NCBI GenBank assembly: GCA_963799085.1
Contig: CAWCWA010000006.1
Location: 62,001-126,000 of the forward strand
From: AP-15 sp963799085
GTDB taxonomy: Bacteria; Pseudomonadota; Alphaproteobacteria; ATCC43930; CGMCC-115725
Length of the DNA stretch: 64,000 bases
Direction: 5' to 3'
Part shown: piece by piece, positions 57,376-64,000 of the stretch
How the letters are laid out: each line of letters starts with the position of its first letter
Numbering within the stretch: position 1 is the first letter of the stretch
Notes under the pieces: generated by a model
Told to the model about the DNA's origin: nothing
Databases searched by the model: none
Seen by the model: the letters and a program-made list of their open reading frames with translations, nothing else
Program-made: the position numbers and the translations under genes

Positions 57376-58611
57376 ATGCTGAATGTTCGCACCCCCAACG
57401 CCTCGGACAATGCGAAGCCGGGGCCGCTTGCCGGCGTCCGGATCGTCGATCTGACGACCGTGGTGCTGGGGCCGCTGGCGACGCAGATCCTGGGCGATCT
57501 CGGCGCCGACATCATCAAGGTCGAAGCCCCCGACGGCGACATCATGCGTTATGCGGGGCCGTCGCGCCACCGCGAGATGGGGCATGTCTTCCTCAACCTA
57601 AATCGCAACAAACGCTCGCTATGCGTTGATTTAAAACGCCCTGAAGCCGCCGCGGCGTTGCTGGTGCTGGTCCGGCGGAGCGACGTCCTGATGCACAACA
57701 TGCGGCCGCAGGCGATGGCCCGGTTGGGCTTTTCCTACGACCGGCTGCGCGAGGTCAACCCGCGGCTCGTCTATTGCGCCGCACACGGCTACGGCCAGGA
57801 CGGCCCGCTCGCCGACCGCCCCGCCTTCGACGACATCATCCAGGGCGCGAGCGGATTTGTCGCGCTCGAACAGGCGACCGGCGGCGAGGCGCGCTTTGTT
57901 CCGACCCTCGTCGGCGACAAGACGGTCGGGCTGACGATGGTCTATTCGGTCATGGCCGCGCTATTACAGCGCCAGCGCACCGGCGAGGGTCAGATGGTCG
58001 AGGTGCCGATGCTCGAAACCATGACCGCCTTTGTCATGGCCGAGCATATGGGCGGCTTGACCTTCGAGCCGCCGCTCGGCCCGCCCGGCTATGCGCGCAT
58101 GCTGGCGCCCGACCGCCGCCCGCATAAAACCGCCGACGGCTATATCTGCATTCTGCCCTACACCGATCGGCACTGGCGCGACTTCTTCCGCATCGCCGGC
58201 CGCCAGGAACTCTGCGACGACCCGCGCCTCGCCGACGCGCAGACCCGCAGCCGCCACGTCGCCGAACTTTACGCGCTTATCGCCGAATGCGTGCGCGACC
58301 GGCCGACCGCCTACTGGCTCGAAAAGCTCAAATCCGCCGACATTCCGAGCGGGCCGGTCAACCCGCTCGCCGAACTGCCGCAGGACGAACACCTCGCCGC
58401 GGTCGATTTCTTCCCGCTGACCGACCATCCGACCGAGGGCCGCATCCGCATGACGCGGCCGCCGGTGCAGTTCGGCGCCGCCGATTGCGCGCTGCGCCAC
58501 CCGGCCCCGCGTCTGGGCGAGCACACCGCCGAGATCCTGCGCGAGGCCGGGCTCGGCGGAGCCGAAATCACCGACCTCCTCACCCGCAAGATCGCGATCG
58601 CCGCCGATTGA
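57376..58611 (+). CDS. CaiB/BaiF (family III) CoA transferase
   Basis: A 411-residue CoA transferase. LAGVRIVDLTTVVLGPLATQ, LGADIIKVEAPDGDIMR, FLNLNRNKRSLCVDLKRPEA and VLMHNMRPQAMARLGFSYDR are the family's N-terminal motifs. The catalytic Asp would lie in VPTLVGDKTVGLTM. The frame is intact. The acid substrate is not deducible; no dehydrogenase is beside it. Confidence 0.9.
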   Translation: MLNVRTPNASDNAKPGPLAGVRIVDLTTVVLGPLATQILGDLGADIIKVEAPDGDIMRYAGPSRHREMGHVFLNLNRNKRSLCVDLKRPEAAAALLVLVRRSDVLMHNMRPQAMARLGFSYDRLREVNPRLVYCAAHGYGQDGPLADRPAFDDIIQGASGFVALEQATGGEARFVPTLVGDKTVGLTMVYSVMAALLQRQRTGEGQMVEVPMLETMTAFVMAEHMGGLTFEPPLGPPGYARMLAPDRRPHKTADGYICILPYTDRHWRDFFRIAGRQELCDDPRLADAQTRSRHVAELYALIAECVRDRPTAYWLEKLKSADIPSGPVNPLAELPQDEHLAAVDFFPLTDHPTEGRIRMTRPPVQFGAADCALRHPAPRLGEHTAEILREAGLGGAEITDLLTRKIAIAAD

Positions 58612-58645
58612 CGCCGGAGAAAGTCATCCCCCTCCGTGCGCCCCT

Positions 58646-59523
58646 TTACACAGGCGGCGGTTCAGCGCCACGCCATTGCCGAGGCCAGGACCGGAGCAAC
58701 CGTTCGTTCAAGGAGGGAAGGACGAACGCAATCGCCGTGCCCATGGCGAGCAGAGCAGCCGCGAGCGTCAGCAAGGCCGAAACAAGAGCGAGTTTGGGGT
58801 CTTCGAGCAGTGGCGGCCGCAGCCAGCTTTCAGGATCGTAGCCCAGCCGCTTCAGAGCGGATGCAACGTATCGGCTGGCGGCGTTCTTGTCCCAATTGAA
58901 GGCAAAGGCGTAGTTGTAAATTGCTTCCGTCGTCGGCATGCGGCGGACCTTGGCGCTCTCGGGGCTCCTCCGCTGCAACTCGGCGACGCGCTCGGGCCCT
59001 AACTTCGTTCCCGCCAGGTCGCGCACGCCCAGAAAACGACCGTCCGCCGCCGGGTAGTCGACATCCCAGACCGGGTCCACGACCTGCGGCCGTTTTCGTA
59101 TTCGGCTTCGACGACGGTATGTATCGGGGCGCACCCGAAACATGGCGCGATCATGACCAGGCCCGAATCGATCCCCAACTGCCGCAGCATCGCCGACACC
59201 AGTCTCGACTTGTCGGCGCAATCCCCGCCGGCCGCCAACACGTCGATCGGGGTCGGGCCGAGAGCGGGAATCGTAAAAAATCGATGGTTTTTCGCGAAAC
59301 CGCGGTGATGATAAACCCAGTCGCTGACCGCCCGGATCCTGGCCGAAGCGCTGGTAAGACCGCTCGTCGCTATCTCGGCCCGCTGTCGCAGGACAGTATT
59401 GTCGGCCGTCCAGGACAACCACACGGCGAGCGCCAAAAGAAGCGGGAGAAGGGCGCTCAGCGCAACGGTTCGTCCGAGGGAGGAGGCACGCTGCGGGCGC
59501 CCGGTCTTTGCAATACGAACCAT
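58646..59523 (-). CDS. Membrane-anchored transglutaminase-like protein (one frameshift)
   Basis: About 290 residues. An N-terminal membrane helix (ALSALLPLLLALAVWLSW) precedes a transglutaminase-core domain with Cys in AAGGDCADKSRLVSAML, His in GCAPIHTVVEAEY and Asp in VVDPVWDVDYPAADGR. A C-terminal membrane helix follows (LTLAAALLAMGTAIAFVL). The frame breaks near 59085, where one base appears to be missing. Start ATG 59523 or 59550; both ATGs lie in the arms of a perfect inverted repeat. Probably a periplasmic peptidase-like or amidase-like enzyme; function unknown. Confidence 0.78.
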
Positions 59524-59550
59524 GCGTGTCTTGATACAATAGACACGCAT
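59522..59550. promoter_or_regulatory. Perfect 10-bp inverted repeat over the transglutaminase start
   Basis: ATGCGTGTCT-tgatacaat-AGACACGCAT. Each arm contains one of the two candidate start codons of the minus-strand gene. In RNA it would form a stable stem that hides the initiation region; in DNA it could be an operator. An AT-rich stretch with three TTTTAG units lies just beyond it (59562-59580). Confidence 0.5.
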
Positions 59551-59670
59551 AAAGAGAAGTTATTTTAGTTTTAGTTTTAGGTAAACTTAACTACTCTACG
59601 TCTCTGGCATGGGCGCTCCCGCCGGCCTTTTGCCCGTCGCGCCCGGTTGCCGCAGCGGCCTGCGGCCCGA

Positions 59671-59774
59671 CGCAAAATTTGCCACAATCGCATTACATGA
59701 TGACAATCGTGAGCCGATCGGCGTTAGGCGATTTGCTGTAGATTCGTTGCAAATAACAGCAAAAACAGCAAAAT
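59671..59774 (+). repeat. Interspersed two-block repeat, copy 3
   Basis: Block A (59671-59699: CGCAAAATTTGCCACAATCG plus CATTACATG) and block B (59731-59774: ATTTGCTGTAGATTCGTTGC, AAATAACAGCAAAAACAGCA, AAAT) are 31 bp apart. GATTTGCTGT and ACAGCAAAATC at the two ends of block B can pair, with a second ACAGCAAA inside. The copy ends 58 bp before the aconitase X start codon. It is the cleanest of the three copies. Confidence 0.78.
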
Positions 59775-59832
59775 CTGCTTCGGCGCGACGATGCTACGAT
59801 CTCCCTGTCCTTGATCGGAACGGATTGTCTGC

Positions 59833-61065
59833 ATGCGGCTCGATGACGAAGAACGGGCGATGCTCGCGGGCGAATTCGGCGAGCCCCGGCGCTGGGCATT
59901 GGCCCATCAGGTCGAGGTCGGCGACTTCTTCGACGCCGAGGATTTCGTGCCGGTGACGCAGGCCCACATCATGGCCGACACCGAGTCGCTCGGCGAGGCG
60001 GGCGTCGGCTTTCTCGAAGCCTTGGCCGCGGCACCGGAGCCCGAGCGGCGGGTTCGCGTGCCGACGATCACCGACCCCCGCGGCCTCGATTTCGCGGTCT
60101 ACAAAAGGCTCGGTCAGAGCGAGGCGATGGCGGCCTTGGAAGCCCGCGCGATCGTGGCGTTGCGCGCCTTCGGCGTCATGATGACCGATACTTGCATCAA
60201 CTATCAGACGATCATTCCCCCGTTGCGCGGCGAGCATGTCGCCTATGGTGATACCGGGGTCGTGATCTATTCGAACAGCGTCTTTGGCGCGTGCAGCAAT
60301 TTCGAGGGCGGGCCCTCCGCCCTGGCGGCGGCCCTCACCGGGCGCACCCCGCGCTACGGCTATCACCTCGACGCGCATCGCCGCGCCACGAGGCGATTCC
60401 GGCTGACCGCGACGCCGCGCGATCTGAGCGAATGGGGTGCGGTCGGCGGCATTGTCGGCGAGGCCTGCGGCTCCTATTGGCACACACCGCTGATCGAGGG
60501 GGTGGAGGCGCCGCCCGGCTCTGACGCGCTGAAGCATTTCGGCGCAGCCATGGCGAGCTTCGGGTCAGTGGCGCTCTACCATATGCCGGGCATTACCGCC
60601 GATGAGGCGGCGTTTGCCGGCCCGCCGCCCGAACCGGTCATGATCGGCCGCGACGCGATCGCCGCTTTTATCTCGCGCTACGAGGCGCCCGGCGACCGGC
60701 TCGATGTCGTGGTCTTCGGCGCGCCGCAACTCTCGCTGTTCGAAATCGAGCGGATAGCGCAGGCGCTCGGCGGCCGCCGCGTCCATGCCGATACGACAGT
60801 GCTGCTGACGACCTCGCCCGAGATCAAGCACGCCGCCGACCGCATCGGACTGACCGCGCGCATCGAGGCCTCGGGCGCCGTCGTCGCCAAGGGCATCTGC
60901 TTCTATCAGAGCTATGCGCGCGAGATGGCCGAGGCAAATGGCTGGATCCGGCTGATGACCAATTCGGCAAAGCTCGTCAACATCATCGGCGGCTACAGTT
61001 ACCGTCCGACCCTCGCCAGCCTCGAACGCTGCGTCGATTCCGCGGTCGCCGGGAAGGTGCGCTGA
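59833..61065 (+). CDS. Aconitase X catalytic (large) subunit
   Basis: A 410-residue DUF521/AcnX protein. Iron-sulfur ligand candidates are in MTDTCINYQTI, FGACSNFEGGPSAL and AKGICFYQSYAREM, with GAVGGIVGEACGSYWHTPLI and LMTNSAKLVNIIGGYSYRP as further family blocks. Characterised AcnX enzymes dehydrate cis-3-hydroxy-L-proline or mevalonate 5-phosphate; which applies here is unknown. The stop TGA overlaps the ATG of the small subunit. Confidence 0.88.
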   Translation: MRLDDEERAMLAGEFGEPRRWALAHQVEVGDFFDAEDFVPVTQAHIMADTESLGEAGVGFLEALAAAPEPERRVRVPTITDPRGLDFAVYKRLGQSEAMAALEARAIVALRAFGVMMTDTCINYQTIIPPLRGEHVAYGDTGVVIYSNSVFGACSNFEGGPSALAAALTGRTPRYGYHLDAHRRATRRFRLTATPRDLSEWGAVGGIVGEACGSYWHTPLIEGVEAPPGSDALKHFGAAMASFGSVALYHMPGITADEAAFAGPPPEPVMIGRDAIAAFISRYEAPGDRLDVVVFGAPQLSLFEIERIAQALGGRRVHADTTVLLTTSPEIKHAADRIGLTARIEASGAVVAKGICFYQSYAREMAEANGWIRLMTNSAKLVNIIGGYSYRPTLASLERCVDSAVAGKVR

Positions 61066-61485
61066 TGCCGATCGTGCGGCGCTGCCACAAGGGCGTCGGG
61101 CCTGCCGTCACCGGCACAGCACTCGTCGCCGACGAGAATTTCAGCGCGCGCTACGACCTCGACCGTCATGCGGGGCATGTTTTCGCGACCGAGCCACCGG
61201 CTCGCCGGGCAAAGCTATGTCGATCGCATCCTGGTCTTCAACGACGCCAAGGGTGGGGTCGCCACTGCCTGGATGCTGCACGAGATGGCCTCGCGCGGCC
61301 TCGTCCCCCGCGCCCTGATCTTCAACCGGGTCAACCCGATCCTGGCGCAGGGGGCGGCCTTCGGCAATGTCGCGCTGGTCGACCGCTTCGCCGACGGCGA
61401 CGTAACCCGCCTGTTCCGCTCCGGCGACGAATTGCGCGTCGATCCCGCCGCCGGCATCGTCGAGATCCTGAACCGCGATCGGTGA
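61065..61485 (+). CDS. Aconitase X swivel (small, DUF126) subunit (one frameshift)
   Basis: About 139 residues after repair. It starts ATG 61065. PIVRRCHKGVGPAVTGTALV continues to HAGHVFATE, where deleting one C near 61190 joins HRLAGQSYVDRILVFNDAKG. The rest is VPRALIFNRVNPILAQGAAF. The DUF126 subunit supplies part of the AcnX active site. The Ser-rich motif I expect after the lysine-glycine turn is here KGGVATAW, which may be a real variation. Stop at 61483-61485. Confidence 0.82.
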
Positions 61486-61719
61486 TATGCGGCTCAAAGT
61501 GGCAGACACTTCGGCCGGAAAACTCAGCGGAACATAAGATTAGGCAGTTAGCACTGGACACGATGTCGGAAAATTTTACAGAAGAAGCGCGAGGTCAATC
61601 GGCGCGTTGCTTTAACGATATGATATTATTCAATTTATGAAACATGGTACGATTATTGCCATCTAGTCATTGCCATAGGATCTGAGGAAATATTCTTAAC
61701 TGACCGGGAGCGCGCATCT

Positions 61720-62415
61720 ATGAACCTTCACAAAATGTCGTTGGCCTCGGTTGTTCTGACTGCCGGCCTTTTCACCCAAGCCATGGCGGCTCCGGTCATC
61801 GTGGATTGGAGCTTCGCGGGCCAGCCCGGCAACGAGGCCTCCGTCAGCCCGTCGAGCAGCGTGGCTAACGTCATCGGAGCTAACGTTCAACGGGGCGCTG
61901 GTATTACCCCCAATCTCGGAGCTAATTCAATCAACTCCCGTGGTTGGAATAGCCAGCTGTCAGACTACTACGGCTTTGGCTTTTCAGTTGGCGCCGGCTT
62001 TGAGGTCGACCTCGAAAGCCTGTATATCGGCACACGGTCCTCTCCCACCGGCCCCGCCACCTTGGGCCTGTACTACGGCGGCGACGGCTACGCCGCGGCG
62101 TTGACAACCTTCTTGCAGGCTCCGGGCAACAACTTCTTGGACACCGTGGTAGACCTTTCCGCGCTGCAAGACCTCACCGGGAACCTCGAATTCCGCATCA
62201 GCCAGATCGGGACCACCGCCGCCAACGGCGACCCCACCACCAACCCGAACGGCACTTTCCGGATCACCGATTACTTCGCGGGCGGCAGTTTCGATCGCAA
62301 TATGCAGTTCACCGGCACTGTGGTTCGGACTTCCGTTCCGGAGCCGGCAACGCTTTTGCTGGTCGCCTTTGCCCTGGCGGGACTGATCGCCGTCCGCGCC
62401 CGGCGCAGCGCCTGA
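61720..62415 (+). CDS. PEP-CTERM sorting domain-containing exported protein
   Basis: A 231-residue protein. A signal peptide (LASVVLTAGLFTQAMAAP) leads to a beta-rich Gly/Ser/Asn/Thr-rich body (NSRGWNSQLSDYYGFGFSVG). The C-terminus has the sorting signal VPEPATLLLVAFALAGLIAV followed by RARRSA: the PEP box, a membrane helix and a basic tail. Such proteins are cut by exosortase and are linked to exopolysaccharide. No exosortase gene is in the window. Codon use is less GC-biased than in its neighbours, and an AT-rich 230-bp region precedes it. Confidence 0.87.
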   Translation: MNLHKMSLASVVLTAGLFTQAMAAPVIVDWSFAGQPGNEASVSPSSSVANVIGANVQRGAGITPNLGANSINSRGWNSQLSDYYGFGFSVGAGFEVDLESLYIGTRSSPTGPATLGLYYGGDGYAAALTTFLQAPGNNFLDTVVDLSALQDLTGNLEFRISQIGTTAANGDPTTNPNGTFRITDYFAGGSFDRNMQFTGTVVRTSVPEPATLLLVAFALAGLIAVRARRSA

Positions 62416-62448
62416 GCCGATCCCGTTGCTGCGGCTTTTCCCCGAAAG

Positions 62449-62468
62449 CCCGGCAGTATCCGGGTTTT
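62449..62468 (+). terminator. Probable Rho-independent terminator of the PEP-CTERM gene
   Basis: CCCGG-cagtatc-CGGG pairs into a short GC stem immediately followed by TTTT (62465-62468), 34 bp after the stop codon. The stem is only about five base pairs, so strength is moderate. Confidence 0.5.
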
Positions 62469-62480
62469 CCTATCAGGACT

Positions 62481-63746
62481 CTACCCCGGGGGCAGGCCGA
62501 AGACTTCAGCGGGCTGCGGCAGGCCGCGCACCGGGTGGAAGCCGAGCGAGACCAGTGGCTGCGGGCAGATGTCGGCAAAGGCGCGCGAGGTCAGAAGCGG
62601 CCGGGAGAGGCGCTTCGTCAGGCCCTCGATGCGCGAGGCGAGGTTGACCGCCGGCCCGATCGTCGTGAAATCGAGCCGGTCGACGGCGCCGACATTGCCG
62701 TAAATGACCTCGCCCAGATGCAGCCCGATGCCGGTCCGCAATTCGATCCGGCCTGTCCCCCGCCGCGTCTCGTTGACTGCGGCGAGCCGACGGAGGGCGT
62801 CGGTCGCAGCGTCGAGCGCGCGCAGGCTCGCGGGTGCGAAATCCTCGTCGTCCTCGGCCGGAAAGATCGCGAGCACCCCGTCGCCCATGAATTTCAGCAC
62901 CTCGCCGCGGCGCTCTTCGAGCGGCGAAACCATCGCGTCGAAATAATCGTCGAGGAGTTCGATGACCGCGTCGCCCGGCAGCCGGTCCGAGAGCCCGGTA
63001 AAGTTGCGCAGATCGGTGATCATGATGACCGCGCGCAATTGTTCGCCCTCGGCCCGCAGAATGTTACCGGCGAGGATGCGCCGTCCGGCCTGCGGCCCGA
63101 GATAGGTGTCGAGCAGATTGCCGCTGATCCGCCGCACCGCGCGGGTTTCGACGATCGCGGCGAGTGCAGGGTTGATCTCCTTGAGGGCGGCGATGTCGGC
63201 GTCGTCAAACCCGCCTGGCCGGTCGGTCGTCCAGGTCACCACCGGAAACCGCCGGAAGGTGCGGTTGAGCGGCAGGGCGAAATAGTCGGTCCCGCCGGTC
63301 TTGCGGATCTTCTCCAAGAGCGGATGACCGGACATCTCCCGGTCGAGCCGATAGCGGATAGGCGTGCCGCGTTCGATCGTCTGCCGGATCGGGCTCAGCC
63401 GGTATTCGTCGGTGTCCTCCGAGCCGTGCAGGATGCGGTATTCCTCGACGATCTTGCGCTCGCGCCACCAGCGCACGCCGACCCCCCGGATCTGCGGGTG
63501 CAGCGTGCCCATATGCAATGTCGCCCGCCACAACGGCACGCCGGCACCCAAAAGGCGCCAGCACAATTCGTCGAAAAGCTCGACCTCGCTGTCGATATGC
63601 GGCCCTTCTGTCAGGATCCAGCGCCCGATCTGGCCGCCAAGGATGGGCGCGCCAAGACCGCCATAGGCGCTCTCGATGCGGAAGAGTTCCTCGCCGCTCG
63701 TCGTCGTGGCGGGAGCGATCAAGGACGGGCTGGCATCCATCGGCAT
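62481..63746 (-). CDS. Class III adenylate/guanylate cyclase
   Basis: A 421-residue protein. The N-terminal ~220 residues (GGQIGRWILTEGPHIDSEVE, WWRERKIVEEYRILHGSED) form an uncharacterised sensory region. The cyclase domain has AVIMITDLRNFTGLSDRLPG (first metal Asp), VLKFMGDGVLAIFPAEDDED (second Asp) and FTTIGPAVNLASRIEGLTKR. The frame is intact. ATG 63746 is the most likely start; the reading frame extends upstream without conserved sequence. It is convergent with the PEP-CTERM gene. Confidence 0.88.
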   Translation of the reverse strand: MPMDASPSLIAPATTTSGEELFRIESAYGGLGAPILGGQIGRWILTEGPHIDSEVELFDELCWRLLGAGVPLWRATLHMGTLHPQIRGVGVRWWRERKIVEEYRILHGSEDTDEYRLSPIRQTIERGTPIRYRLDREMSGHPLLEKIRKTGGTDYFALPLNRTFRRFPVVTWTTDRPGGFDDADIAALKEINPALAAIVETRAVRRISGNLLDTYLGPQAGRRILAGNILRAEGEQLRAVIMITDLRNFTGLSDRLPGDAVIELLDDYFDAMVSPLEERRGEVLKFMGDGVLAIFPAEDDEDFAPASLRALDAATDALRRLAAVNETRRGTGRIELRTGIGLHLGEVIYGNVGAVDRLDFTTIGPAVNLASRIEGLTKRLSRPLLTSRAFADICPQPLVSLGFHPVRGLPQPAEVFGLPPG

Positions 63747-63890
63747 CGGCACAACTCTGGAGAACGGCTCGCCTAAGAGCGTCCGGCAGGCGTTAGATAG
63801 GCGTCTTGCGGGCGGTTTGCGACAGGCGGGATTTCCCCGCCCGGCAAGCTGGTCTACGCTGCCCGAGGACCCACATTTTGGAGCGACGAG

Positions 63891-64000
63891 ATGGCCGGTT
63901 TTACGACAAGACCCGAAATCCGCGGCACCTTTGGCGTCGTCGCCTCGACCCATTGGATCGCCTCCGCCGTCGGCATGAGCATCCTCGAAAAGGGCGGCAA
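63891..64000 (+). CDS. Gamma-glutamyltransferase family protein, N-terminal part (cut by window end)
   Basis: Thirty-six residues are visible: MAGFTTRPEIRGTFGVVAS, then THWIASAVGMSILEKGG. This matches the N-terminus of gamma-glutamyltranspeptidase-like Ntn hydrolases, where ILEKGGNA follows. GGAG lies seven bases before ATG 63891. No signal peptide is seen, which suggests a cytoplasmic family member. Confidence 0.72.
   Translation, partial: MAGFTTRPEIRGTFGVVASTHWIASAVGMSILEKGG

Overview
The window is GC-rich, densely packed, single-chromosome-type bacterial DNA. I place it in the Alphaproteobacteria, most like the Rhodospirillales/Acetobacterales. The grounds are gene order and gene forms rather than any rRNA: an argH-lptM-lysA-TIGR02302 chain, a fused transaldolase/phosphoglucose isomerase, a short GntZ-type 6-phosphogluconate dehydrogenase, a membrane ferritin of the MbfA type, and a methylsuccinyl-CoA dehydrogenase next to a PduO-type cobalamin adenosyltransferase. 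I saw no rRNA, tRNA or CRISPR array.

Layout. 1-1.9 kb: the end of a histidinol-dehydrogenase-like gene, a coiled-coil membrane protein and an epimerase. 1.9-7.4 kb (minus): a branched-chain amino-acid-type ABC transporter operon (livG-livF-livH-livM-binding protein) followed by an acyltransferase. 7.6-12.7 kb (plus): a FadB-like gene, a toxin-antitoxin pair and two acyl-CoA dehydrogenases, all tightly spaced. 12.7-24.6 kb: housekeeping genes (zinc-ribbon protein, MbfA, DUF882, the argH-lptM-lysA-TIGR02302 chain, TlpA thioredoxin, esterase, gluQ, ArsR regulator, NUDIX and ACT proteins). 24.8-31.8 kb (plus): small membrane proteins, mcd/pduO, a PPOX flavoprotein, an IclR regulator with a luciferase-like monooxygenase, and an octopine-dehydrogenase-like gene. 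31.8-34.7 kb: a small island of foreign character with an insertion-sequence remnant and a gene split by a 931-bp IS5-family (IS1031-group) element. 34.7-36.9 kb: PEP-mutase family enzyme, folD and an exported protein. 37-48 kb (minus): an almost complete oxidative and non-oxidative pentose phosphate operon (gntK, tkt, tal-pgi, gnd, zwf, rpe, pgl, rpiA, HAD phosphatase). 48-53.6 kb: anti-sigma-like protein, aldo/keto reductase, KDPG aldolase, SDR, an EpmC-like HExxH protein, VOC protein and a TPP enzyme half. 54-64 kb: a decayed histidine kinase with its response regulator, a methyltransferase, a class III CoA transferase, a transglutaminase-like protein, an aconitase X pair, a PEP-CTERM protein, an adenylate cyclase and the start of a gamma-glutamyltransferase.

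Metabolic theme. The genes describe an aerobic heterotroph that takes up small acids or amino acids, degrades them as CoA thioesters (several acyl-CoA dehydrogenases, FadB, CoA transferase, Mcd of the ethylmalonyl-CoA pathway), and handles sugars through gluconate, the pentose phosphate pathway and KDPG aldolase. Edd is not in the window.

Quality of the sequence. Roughly thirty genes' worth of reading frame is interrupted by single-base indels. Where I could rebuild the frame nearly all are +1 insertions (only three look like -1), and they are thickest between about 41.7 and 44.6 kb. The rebuilt proteins keep their motifs, so I read these as sequencing or assembly errors and annotate the full gene spans. 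Real decay is likely only for the gene split by the IS element and for the histidine kinase. The least expected item is a short interspersed repeat, found three times in the same orientation and twice about 60 bp before a start codon.
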